Positions 53,001 to 60,063 of a stretch of 64,000 nucleotides of DNA are shown here, in pieces. Numbering within the stretch: position 1 is the stretch's first letter; the number at the start of each line of letters is the position of its first letter. The position numbers were made by a program, and so were the translations under genes. The DNA lies in assembly GCF_012928505.1 (NCBI RefSeq), contig NZ_JABBJN010000001.1, positions 231,700 through 295,699 of the forward strand. Reading direction: 5' to 3'. The notes beneath the pieces were generated by a model. That model saw only the letters and a program-made list of their open reading frames with translations, made no database searches and was not told the DNA's origin. Source of the DNA: Achromobacter sp. Bel (GTDB lineage Bacteria; Pseudomonadota; Gammaproteobacteria; Burkholderiales; Burkholderiaceae_B).

Positions 53001-53303
53001 GGTGAGCCGTTCGCCGTGGCCGACACCAAAGCTGTCCCATTTGATGACGGCCTTGGGCGTGGTCTGGCCGACGACCATATCCTGGCCGATGGTCTGGATG
53101 TTGGCCGTGCCATGGGTCACGACGCCGCCGGTGGGCAGCGCGTGCGCTGCCGGCATCAGTGGGGCCAGGCCAAGTACCACTGCCGCCATGGCGCCGGCGC
53201 GTACGCCGGAGCAGCTGGACTTGCCGCGTTGTTTGGCGGATTCGCCAGCGACGCTCCAGCATCCCTTGGATTCGTTCCATACCACGGTATAGGACTTGTT
53301 CAT
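50073..53303 (-). CDS. TpsA-type secreted exoprotein, filamentous-haemagglutinin-like with GLUG repeats
   Basis: 1076 residues from ATG 53303 (MNKSYTVVWNESKGCWSVAGESAKQ), which starts exactly at an extended signal peptide region (ESPR) and has AAAGGA upstream; an in-frame ATG at 53357 is rejected. After the signal sequence (LGLAPLMPAAHA) comes the TPS domain: GGVVTHGTANIQ, NYVSGSNRSIINGSINAGGKVFIVNPQGIVFNGGAQVNVGGLVAS, with NPQGI as the NPNG-like motif. A beta-helical stretch follows, then about ten GLUG-type repeats (residues about 640-1035; GGLVGxNxGxIxxS). Far shorter than Bordetella FhaB and without a maturation domain. Translocated by the TpsB encoded upstream. Confidence 0.88.
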   Translation of the reverse strand: MNKSYTVVWNESKGCWSVAGESAKQRGKSSCSGVRAGAMAAVVLGLAPLMPAAHALPTGGVVTHGTANIQTIGQDMVVGQTTPKAVIKWDSFGVGHGERLTFSQRASDMALNYVSGSNRSIINGSINAGGKVFIVNPQGIVFNGGAQVNVGGLVASTRPLDPDLFYNNTNGEFIFEGGGTNFVENNGARITAQGGDVVFLGARAINSGMIRANGGTVALGAGDRFTVSMGSGLLKLEVNAGSTQALAQNAGMIQASDGQVLLKAVHTNASPLTTVVNNSGIIEANMLNNASGKIVLDGGSRGVVDVAGRLTANAFTGPGDGGAIEAAGQRVRVRLGTTFDTRAINGYTGNVKIAASEVKVEKDTPAIVDATIHANTLNRNLADTNIELASTAGDVVVNAPVDWSSGNSLTLNAQHGASGKTVLNSTLATNGTGSALHLKADDRIQINGQIQLSGTGNRLALNTTTPANGTGPSAANPASANYFLGGSQANITLNGDGTAFLSNDIPHNIIQNQQDLQAVNRNLNGRYVLGVDLHGTEIFQSIGGAYATFNGSFDGLGHTLTGFNVVNGGGNVGLFSSSAGIIRNLTLTSMAVSSSNAGAMPLSVGTLAGRNAGLIDNVRVSATTVYGDNYRFNVTGGLVGTNDGGTISHSTFAGDVYSGSATHTLGGLVGINQASLSSLATILDSHTSGTVSGNLLTNDRGGMGGLVGVNNGGVIRNSGSTSLVASYSAKRNIGGLVGLNHNSGLLDNVSSSGMVSASHANNAGGLVGINSGVITQSHSSGQVAGTTDSTIGGLIGLNTGGTVSDSTASGKVDNYEGANTGGLVGANHNGTLRNVQASGDGVEDNRNAGNIGGLVGYNGEGGLIQNGVASSATVNAYYPNSGTRIGGLVGANAGTIEYGMSSIADVRAGEYATIGGLVGENRGRISDSSSASAVQAGSYSVAGGLAGQNSGTITAGYASGIVAGDYYATVGGLVGHNLLQGTIDYSSATGRVTGVQSGWSSYWGYGMTLGGLVGLNEGKVTYSQTSTQVDFAPGQSQTFGALVGVNAGAMLGNTVSASAGQVPLAGANYGVIDMSW

Positions 53304-53375
53304 GTCTTCCTTTCTTGCAAGTGATGCACGGGAGAATTTCCGTGCAGGGTTGAACAACGCGTAAACGCGTCGAGG

Positions 53376-55130
53376 TCAGAAAAGACGGGTCGCCTGGAAC
53401 CACAAGCGCGGCTCGCGCTTGGGGCCGTCTTGCCGGGCGTTGTTCTGTTCAAGCGGCCATGCGGCGGTCAGCGTGATCTGGTGCTGGCGGCCGGTCTGGA
53501 TCAGGCTCACGCCCGTGGCGGACAGATGCTGGTCGTTGCGGCCGCCCACCCATGGGCGCTTGTTGAGGCGCACGGCGCCCTTGTCCACAAAGGCGGCCAG
53601 TTGCAGGCCGGGCAATGGCAGGTAGCGCAGGTCCAGGCTGCCTTGCCAGCCTTCGTCTCCGCTGCCGGTGCCGTTGGCAAAGGCGCGTACGCCGAACGGG
53701 CCGCCCAGGCTGAACTTTTCTGAGCTGTCCAGGTTCTTCGACGCCAGTTGCGCGCTGAACTGCGTGGACAGCATGAAAGGGCCGGGCAGGTTCTGCAGCC
53801 GCAGCAAGGTGAGGTTGGCCTTGCCGAACCGGCCGGCCGCGCGGTTGTAAAGGCGGTCTCCCTGGCGGCTGGTGGCGTCGCGCAGTTGCAGCGAGCCGAT
53901 GCCGTAAGACAGGTACATCGCAGTGCGGCCACCGCCCAGTAAGGCATCTTCGCGGTTACCGCTGACAGATGCCGTCCACAGCCCGATATGCTTGCGGCTG
54001 ACGACGTCGAACAGATCCATGGCGTCGCGCATGCGCTTGTCGTCGTACTGCAGTTGCGCCTGCAGATTGATGCTGCGGCCGCGCAAGACTGGTTGCTGGA
54101 CGAAGACGCTGGCGATGGAGGCGGTGCCGTGCGCTTGCAGCAGGTCGAAATCCCTGCCTAGGCGATAGCTCATGTTCGAGACGCTGGCACCCAGACGGGT
54201 CAGGCCGGGTCCGGCCGGCACTTGATAGGCCATGCGGTAATAGCGCTGCTTCTTGTCGCTGGTCAGCATGCGCAGGTTAAGCTGGTCGCCCAGGCGCAGG
54301 GGACTGTTCACGTCCAGGTTGCCGGCCAGGCGAAACTCGCCGGTGTAATAGCCCCCGAAGTTGTCGGCGTCGAGGCCGCCCGCGATCAGGGGGCCGGGTT
54401 CGGCATCAATGAACAGTTCTGTCGAACCGGGGGCTTGCCCCGGGCGCAGGGTGCCTTGGACCCGGACGCCGGGAATGTCATTGACGAGCACCAGGCGATT
54501 GTCCAGCGCTTCGAGGTGCACGACGTCGCCTTGGCGCAGCGGGGAAAGCGCCCGACGCAAGACCGAGTCGCGAACGCGAGTTTGATTGTTGAGCGTGACG
54601 CCGCCATAGACGCCTTCCTGAATGGCGATCTGGACGAGGCCGTCGATGATTTCTTGCGGTGGGAGATAGGCCCGGGCTAGTAGATAGCCGTCGTTTTGAT
54701 AGAACGCGGTGATGCGGTCGGCGGCGGCGCGCAGGCCATCAAGGTCTTGCTGCGTACCGATCAGATCCGATAGAAGGGCCAGCAGATCTGCATCCGCAAA
54801 TACTTGATTGCCTTGCAGGTGAAAGCCGCTGATGGATACCTTGGGGCCTTCCGATTGGCCAGTGGCAGCGGGCTGGGAGGAGGGGGCGGTGATGTCCAGG
54901 CTGGGCTGTGAAGCCGGAGGTGTGAACGCGGGCAGTGTCGATTCAAGCTCTCTGAGCGCCCGGCCGGCATCGGGAATTTGGGCGTGGGCCGCTTGCGGAG
55001 CCAGCGTCACCAGCAGGCCAACCGCCAGTCGCCAGTGCCATCGCGCCGTCGAGGACGAAGGAAGGTGGGACGCCGGACGGCAAAAAAAGACCTGCCGGCG
55101 CACGGCCGCCAATGCATTGTGGAATATCAC
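53376..55130 (-). CDS. TpsB outer-membrane transporter (FhaC/ShlB family)
   Basis: 584 residues: long leader ending in LAVGLLVTLAPQAAHAQ, an N-terminal helix, two POTRA domains (KVSISGFHLQGNQVFADADLLALL and QEGVYGGVTLNNQTRV...) and a 16-strand barrel. The FhaC-like features GPLIAGGLDADNFGGYYTG, FSLGGPFGVRAFANG (VRG/Y-like lid region) and a final aromatic LWFQATRLF are present. It secretes the FHA-like protein whose gene starts 72 bases downstream. Gene order tpsB-tpsA, one operon. Confidence 0.92.
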   Translation of the reverse strand: MIFHNALAAVRRQVFFCRPASHLPSSSTARWHWRLAVGLLVTLAPQAAHAQIPDAGRALRELESTLPAFTPPASQPSLDITAPSSQPAATGQSEGPKVSISGFHLQGNQVFADADLLALLSDLIGTQQDLDGLRAAADRITAFYQNDGYLLARAYLPPQEIIDGLVQIAIQEGVYGGVTLNNQTRVRDSVLRRALSPLRQGDVVHLEALDNRLVLVNDIPGVRVQGTLRPGQAPGSTELFIDAEPGPLIAGGLDADNFGGYYTGEFRLAGNLDVNSPLRLGDQLNLRMLTSDKKQRYYRMAYQVPAGPGLTRLGASVSNMSYRLGRDFDLLQAHGTASIASVFVQQPVLRGRSINLQAQLQYDDKRMRDAMDLFDVVSRKHIGLWTASVSGNREDALLGGGRTAMYLSYGIGSLQLRDATSRQGDRLYNRAAGRFGKANLTLLRLQNLPGPFMLSTQFSAQLASKNLDSSEKFSLGGPFGVRAFANGTGSGDEGWQGSLDLRYLPLPGLQLAAFVDKGAVRLNKRPWVGGRNDQHLSATGVSLIQTGRQHQITLTAAWPLEQNNARQDGPKREPRLWFQATRLF

Positions 55131-55586
55131 TTGGTTCTACCCGCTGTTTGCAGCGGCCTTTTATTGATTTCTTGTCATTGCCGTGAGCCCGATAGGGAAA
55201 GGGTTTGTTCAGCGCCTGCGATACCGGTTGAATGCATAAGAAAAAACACGCCGCGCGAGTTATTGATCGGGCGTCGTGTTTATATTGATTCGGTTGTCAC
55301 GTGGGATGACTATAGGTTTTTGTAGGACCAAGAGAGATAGGATATATACGAAATTGATGGGATATTTATTTGAAATTAATATCGTTTAATTGTTGGGTCG
55401 GTTGGAAGTATTTTTAAAATAAACCGCGGCAGCCGTTTTCTCGTTATGTGGTGTTCAATGGGGGTTAAATTTCAGGGAAATTTTGCGTGCAGGATTTGTC
55501 CTATTTTTTATGCGTAATGGGCGGCTTTTGCGGTAGATTCCAATATTCTGAGAGCACGGTGCTCGTCTACAATAAATTCAAAGCAA
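55131..55586. other. AT-rich divergent regulatory region between TpsB and the RcsB-like gene
   Basis: 456 bases, far richer in A/T than the rest of the window, especially 55310-55590. It contains an imperfect inverted repeat (AAACACGCCGC 55244-55254, GCGTCGTGTTT 55271-55281) and the perfect palindrome GAGCAC-G-GTGCTC (55552-55564) just before the response-regulator start. No gene is supported. Probable promoter and regulator-binding region for tpsBA and the response regulator. Confidence 0.5.
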
Positions 55587-56303
55587 TTGGTTCCTCCCTT
55601 GATATGGAAGAGTGCATTGGCGTCTGAAACCGATATATATGTCGTGCTTGCTGATGATCATCCTGCGGTGTCGCTGGGTGTGGTGTCGGTGCTGAGCGAG
55701 AAAGCCGAGTTCGTGGTGGTGGGGCAAGCGGCGGATTCGACGGGCTTGGTGGACTTGCTGAATGAAAATCCCTGCGATGTGCTGATTTCCGACTTCTCGA
55801 TGCCGGGAGGAAAGTACGGTGATGGGCTGGCGCTTGTGGCCTACCTGGAACGGTGCTATCCGAAGTTGCGCACCGTCATCTACACCATGTTCGATAGCCC
55901 GATATTGGTCTGGGCGATGGTGCGGCAGAATGTCATGGGGATCGTCAGTAAATGCGATTCCCCGGGCCATTTGATTAATGCCGTGCGGTCGGTCCATGCC
56001 GGACGGCAGTATTACTCGCCGGTGATAAAAGAACTGCTGCTGAGTAACATGCAGATGGGGGGCGAGGGCAGACTGACCCCGCGCGAGGCGGAGGTCGTTC
56101 GACTATTTTGCGCGGGTGGAACCATCACCAATATTGCTGGAATGGTCCACCGGAGCGTGCAGACGATCAGCACCCAGAAGCGAAGCGCGATGAGGAAGCT
56201 GGGCGTGACGACGGATGCCGATTTGATCCGCCATGTGCTGGGCAATGGAATGAACACGCCGATAGACATGGCAAGCGCCAGGGGCGTGCGGCCGCCGGGT
56301 TAG
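55587..56303 (+). CDS. Orphan RcsB-like response regulator (LuxR/NarL output)
   Basis: About 230 residues. The receiver domain is strongly RcsB-like: VVLADDHPAVSLGVVSVLSEKAEF, phosphoacceptor region VLISDFSMPGGKYGDGLALVAYLERCYPKL and SKCDSP, and the output HTH LTPREAEVVRLFCAGGTITNIAGMVHRSVQTISTQKRSAMRKLG. No in-frame ATG precedes the receiver; candidate starts are TTG at 55587, 55599 or 55617, so the 5' end is uncertain. No sensor kinase is adjacent. It faces the TpsB/TpsA operon across the AT-rich region and may control adhesin genes. Stop overlaps the APH gene's stop by 4 bases (convergent). Confidence 0.85.
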   Translation: MVPPLIWKSALASETDIYVVLADDHPAVSLGVVSVLSEKAEFVVVGQAADSTGLVDLLNENPCDVLISDFSMPGGKYGDGLALVAYLERCYPKLRTVIYTMFDSPILVWAMVRQNVMGIVSKCDSPGHLINAVRSVHAGRQYYSPVIKELLLSNMQMGGEGRLTPREAEVVRLFCAGGTITNIAGMVHRSVQTISTQKRSAMRKLGVTTDADLIRHVLGNGMNTPIDMASARGVRPPG

Positions 56304-57106
56304 AAGAATTCGTCCAGCAGGCAGTAGAACCTGATTCGTTGCGCGTCGGGGGCGATGCCATATTCGTGGAAGAAGGGCGTAACCCATTCCTTGCCCATAT
56401 TGCGGGCGATGCTTCGCGCAGCCAGCGCCAAGTCTTGAAAACGGTCGGCGATGCCCAGGCGGCCGCAGTCGATGAAACCCGTGAATTGGTGGCCGTCGAC
56501 CATGAAGTTGGGAAGACAGGCGTCGCCGTGCGTCACGACCAGATCGTGCGCCGTGGGGCGGCTTGACAGCAGTTCAGCCAGCACCTGCCTGGCCGATTGC
56601 CCTAGCCGTTCATCGTCGAAATCCGTTTCGTCGACAAGGCCGGCGTCGACGTGGCGCTTGGCCTGTGGGATGCGTGCTTCCAGCCGGTGGTCGAACGGGC
56701 AGCTTGCAATCGGCAGGCGGTGCAAGTTGCGCAACGCCATGGCCAAGGCGCCAATGACTTGCGCGGGAGGCAGCGCGGCGGTGGCCAGGTCGCGGCCGAG
56801 AAGTGCAGTCATCAGCAGCCAGTGGCGGCCGCCTTCCATCGCCGTGTCCAGAACGTGCGGGGCTGGCTGGCCGACCTGTCGCAGCCAGCGCAGCCGGTCG
56901 ATCTCGTCCGGCAGTTCGTCCACGGCGCCGGCACGTTCCGACTTCAGAAACAGGTCTGGCTGATTGGGGCGCCGCACGCGGAACACGTCCGCGCGCGACT
57001 CGCCGATGGATTGCTGTTCTATCGAGGCATGGGTGAAGCCTTCGCGCCATTTGGCGGGGAGGGCGATGCTGTTGCTTTCCGTTGCGTTGAAAGATTCCAT
57101 TGGCAT
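56300..57106 (-). CDS. Aminoglycoside O-phosphotransferase, APH(3')-like
   Basis: 268 residues, the usual APH(3') length. The nucleotide site has DVFRVRRPNQPDLFLKSE (the Lys of the beta-sheet), the Brenner-type catalytic loop VVTHGDACLPNFMVDG with Asp and Asn present, and the metal-binding FIDCGRLGIADRFQDLALA. The QPAPHVLDTAMEGGRHWLLMTALLGRDLA block resembles APH(3')-II-type enzymes and the chromosomal kinases of Pseudomonas and Achromobacter. It would phosphorylate kanamycin/neomycin-type drugs. No mobile element or cassette structure around it, so it looks like a resident chromosomal gene. Confidence 0.87.
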   Translation of the reverse strand: MPMESFNATESNSIALPAKWREGFTHASIEQQSIGESRADVFRVRRPNQPDLFLKSERAGAVDELPDEIDRLRWLRQVGQPAPHVLDTAMEGGRHWLLMTALLGRDLATAALPPAQVIGALAMALRNLHRLPIASCPFDHRLEARIPQAKRHVDAGLVDETDFDDERLGQSARQVLAELLSSRPTAHDLVVTHGDACLPNFMVDGHQFTGFIDCGRLGIADRFQDLALAARSIARNMGKEWVTPFFHEYGIAPDAQRIRFYCLLDEFF

Positions 57107-57171
57107 ACCGATTCACCAGGTCGCTCGGACGAGAGCTTCGACATGATAATCAGATTCTGCCAACGCGTGCC

Positions 57172-58026
57172 CTATCCCTGGCGGGATTCGCCTTCATATT
57201 GTTGCCATGCCTCGCGCGCGCTGGCTCCCTGGTGGATCATCGCCATCAAGGCGCGCACCACCGCCGACGGATCGGCGTGTTGGTAGACGTTGCGTCCGTA
57301 CACCAGGCCCATTGCGCCCTGGTCCAGCAGTTCCCAGGACCGGCCGAATACGCGTTGCAGGTCTTCGCGGCCGCCGCCCCGCACCAGCACGGGGCAGCGC
57401 GCCGCCTGGACCACGCGATGGAAGTCGCGGGTTTCGGCGGTGGGGTCCGCCTTGACGATGTCGGCGCCCATTTCGCGGGCCAGGCGCACGAGCGTCACGA
57501 TTTTCTCGGTGTCGCCATCCACCATGTAACCGCCGCGCCCGGAGTGGGGCGCCATGACTAGCGGTTCGATCATCAGCGGCATGCCGTAACGGTCGCAGTC
57601 GGCGCGTACGCGCGCGATGTTGGAGACGCATTGGCGGAACAGGTCCGGCTCGTCGGGCAGCATGAAAAGGTTGACGACGACGCAGGCCGCGTCCATCTGC
57701 ACGGCGGGTAGCACGGGGTCTTGCGTGTTTTGCAGGACGGCCCACATCACGCGGTGCGTGGTGGCGTTGTAGGGGTTGCCCATGTCCAGACGCATAACCA
57801 GCGCGGGCTTGTCGCGCCCCGGGCGCTGCTGCAGCAGTCCGGCCTGGCCGTAGTTGAGCTGGATGGCGTCGGGGCGCGCCGCAGCCAATTGATCCACGAC
57901 GGCGGGCATGTCCTCCAGGCCGTCCAGGAAACCGGGTTCGTTGCAGACGCCGTGGTCGACGGCGATGTCCAGGCAGCGCCCGGCGGTCAGCAGGCGGTTC
58001 AGGCGCGCTTCTTTGTTGTGCGTCAT
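57172..58026 (-). CDS. Class I aldolase of the DeoC/LsrF/FbaB family
   Basis: 284 residues from ATG 58026 (MTHNKEARLNRLLTAGRCLDIAVDHGVCNEPGFLDGLED); the ATG at 58062 lies in the reductase gene. (beta/alpha)8-type segments: QLNYGQAGLLQ, PLMIEPLVMAP, Schiff-base Lys192 in GADIVKADPTAETRD and the phosphate-binding CPVLVRGGGRED with GAMGLVYGRNVYQH. That is the pattern of LsrF and archaeal-type fructose-1,6-bisphosphate aldolases. It probably cleaves a phosphorylated sugar made by the FGGY kinase encoded divergently at 62799. Last gene of the transport operon, 19 bases behind the reductase gene. Confidence 0.85.
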   Translation of the reverse strand: MTHNKEARLNRLLTAGRCLDIAVDHGVCNEPGFLDGLEDMPAVVDQLAAARPDAIQLNYGQAGLLQQRPGRDKPALVMRLDMGNPYNATTHRVMWAVLQNTQDPVLPAVQMDAACVVVNLFMLPDEPDLFRQCVSNIARVRADCDRYGMPLMIEPLVMAPHSGRGGYMVDGDTEKIVTLVRLAREMGADIVKADPTAETRDFHRVVQAARCPVLVRGGGREDLQRVFGRSWELLDQGAMGLVYGRNVYQHADPSAVVRALMAMIHQGASAREAWQQYEGESRQG

Positions 58027-58045
58027 GAGGAGGTTTCCTTGTCCG

Positions 58046-59026
58046 TCAGTCCAGTGTTGCAAGATGGCGGGCGGCCGCCGTGTCGATGGCGGCGAGGGCG
58101 GCCGGGTCCAGCGTGATGCGGGCGGCGCCCGCGTTCTGGATCGCCTGCGCGGGCGTGCGGGCGCCGCACAGGGCGGTGCTGACGCCGCCGTTGCGGGTGG
58201 TCCAGGCGATCATCAGTTGCGCGTATGAGCAATCAAGTTGCTGCCGCACCGGCGCCAACGCTTCGAAGAAGGCATGCAGCCGCACGCGGTTGGCGGCCGA
58301 GAAGCGGGGATTGCCGGCGCGCTGGTCGTCGCCCGTGAATTGCCGACCGGGGTCGATCGGGCCCGCCAAGAGGCCCAGCGCCAGCGACGAATAGCCCAGC
58401 GAGGCGACGCCGTGGTCCCGGCATGGCGGCAGCAGCGTGGATTCGATGTCGCGGTCGATCAGGCTGTAGCGTTCCTGGATGGCGTCCACGGGACCATGCT
58501 TCAGGTATTCGGCCAATGTCTCGGGCGTGGCGTTGCTGATGCCGATGGCGCGGATCTTGCCCTGGCGCTTCAGGTCCAGCAGGGCGCCCATGGTTTCCGC
58601 GACGGGTGTGCCGCTGTCCTGCCAATGGGTGATGTAGAGGTCTATGTAATCCGTTTGCAGGCGGGCCAGGCTTTGTTCCACTTCATGGAAGATGGACGCG
58701 CGGCCCAAGTGGCGATGCACGGGTTTGCCGTCTTCGTCGAAGAAGTGCGCGCCCTGTCGAGTGTGCCAGACCAATCCGCATTTGGTAGCGATGACGGCAT
58801 CGTGCCGGCGTCCTTTCAGGGCGGTGCCGACCAATTGTTCAGCATGTCCGAGGCCGTAGGCGGGCGCGGTATCGATCAGACGGACGCCCGCGTCCACGGA
58901 CGCGCGGATGGCGTCGACGGCCGCGGCGTCATCGCCGCCGCCCCACATCCATCCGCCCATCGCCCAGGTGCCCAGTCCGACGGTTTCGCATTCGATGCCG
59001 GACGCGCCCAGTGTGGTGATGTTCAT
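58046..59026 (-). CDS. Aldo/keto reductase
   Basis: 326 residues from ATG 59026, which overlaps the stop of the permease gene (TGATG at 59024-59028); the long open frame upstream to 59329 is a shadow. Catalytic tetrad positions: Asp in RLIDTAPAYG with the Tyr, Lys in VIATKCG, His in LYITHWQD. Substrate loops and the NADP site (GAxTPAQAIQNAGA) are normal. It would interconvert the carbonyl and hydroxyl forms of the imported sugar or polyol before phosphorylation. Co-translated in the operon. Confidence 0.88.
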   Translation of the reverse strand: MNITTLGASGIECETVGLGTWAMGGWMWGGGDDAAAVDAIRASVDAGVRLIDTAPAYGLGHAEQLVGTALKGRRHDAVIATKCGLVWHTRQGAHFFDEDGKPVHRHLGRASIFHEVEQSLARLQTDYIDLYITHWQDSGTPVAETMGALLDLKRQGKIRAIGISNATPETLAEYLKHGPVDAIQERYSLIDRDIESTLLPPCRDHGVASLGYSSLALGLLAGPIDPGRQFTGDDQRAGNPRFSAANRVRLHAFFEALAPVRQQLDCSYAQLMIAWTTRNGGVSTALCGARTPAQAIQNAGAARITLDPAALAAIDTAAARHLATLD

Positions 59027-60063
59027 CAGTGTCCTTTCTTGACGTTCATAAGGTGGTCGACGGTGACGGCGGCCAGCAGGATCAGGCCCTTGACGACGTC
59101 TTGCCAGTACGGCGAGACATCCAGCAGGATCAGGGAACTGGTGACGACCGACAGCAGGGCCAGGCCCAGCACCGCGCCCAGGACCGTGCCGGAGCCGCCT
59201 TTCAGGCTGGCGCCGCCGATCACCACGGCGGCGATCACGTTCAGTTCCATGCCCATGCCGAAAGTGGGTGTGGCGGCACCGAAGCGGGCGGTGTAGACCA
59301 CGCCCGCCAGCCCCGCCAGCGTTGAGCACAGTACGGTGACCCAGAACTTCACGCGGCCCGTGCGGATGCCGGAATACAGCGCGGCTTTCTCATTGCTGCC
59401 CGTGTAGAACACCTTGCGCAGCAGCGCGGCCCGGCGCAAAGCGAAGTCGCTGACGATGACGATGGCGGCGAAGATCAGGATGACGGCGGGGATTCCCCCG
59501 ATGACGCCCTGGCCGATGAACTTGAACTGCGCGGGCAGCGAGAACAGCGACTGTGGCGTGCCCTGGGTGATGGCCAGCGACAAGCCGCGCACGATCACCA
59601 TGAAGGCCAGCGACGCAATGAAATGGCTGAGTCCGATGCGCGTTACGCACAGGCCGATCAGCGCGCCTACGACGCCGCTTGCCGCGATGGCCGCCAGGCT
59701 GGCGGTCCAGGGGTCGACACCCATCAGGAACAGCTTGCCGGTGATCACCATGGCCATGCAGACGACGGAGCCCACCGACAGGTCGATGCCGCCCACGATC
59801 ACCAGCAGGGTCATGCCGACCACGACGATGCCTTCGATGGAGAACGACAACAGCATCGCGCGTATGTTCTCCCAGGTCAGGAAGTGCGGCGACGCGAAGC
59901 TCATGCCGATGGCAAGGAGCGCAATGATCAATAACAGGCCGGCTTCGCGCATGCTTGCCAGCCGGTGCCGCAGCGGGACCCCGGTCGCGGGGCGCACGGG
60001 CGTCAGTCCGGCGTCATGCAGCAGAACGGCGTCGGCCGCGGGGGAAGGTTTGAGTTCTGACAT
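59026..60063 (-). CDS. Sugar ABC transporter permease (RbsC family)
   Basis: 345 residues from ATG 60063 (TGATG overlap with the ATPase stop); the frame is open to 60954 but this is antisense shadow. About ten membrane helices; family landmarks GIVVVGMTLLVIVGGIDLSVGSVVCMAM and GLSHFIASLAFMVIVRGLSLAI, GSNEKAALYSGI, and MELNVIAAVVIGGASLKGGSGTVLGAVLG. One permease gene, so a homodimeric channel. It works with the RbsA-type ATPase and the Tat-signal binding protein. Confidence 0.93.
   Translation of the reverse strand: MSELKPSPAADAVLLHDAGLTPVRPATGVPLRHRLASMREAGLLLIIALLAIGMSFASPHFLTWENIRAMLLSFSIEGIVVVGMTLLVIVGGIDLSVGSVVCMAMVITGKLFLMGVDPWTASLAAIAASGVVGALIGLCVTRIGLSHFIASLAFMVIVRGLSLAITQGTPQSLFSLPAQFKFIGQGVIGGIPAVILIFAAIVIVSDFALRRAALLRKVFYTGSNEKAALYSGIRTGRVKFWVTVLCSTLAGLAGVVYTARFGAATPTFGMGMELNVIAAVVIGGASLKGGSGTVLGAVLGLALLSVVTSSLILLDVSPYWQDVVKGLILLAAVTVDHLMNVKKGH

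Noticed and set aside
51993..53324. 443-codon plus-strand open frame
   Set aside because: Antisense to the FHA-like gene, which has ESPR, TPS domain and a ribosome-binding site.
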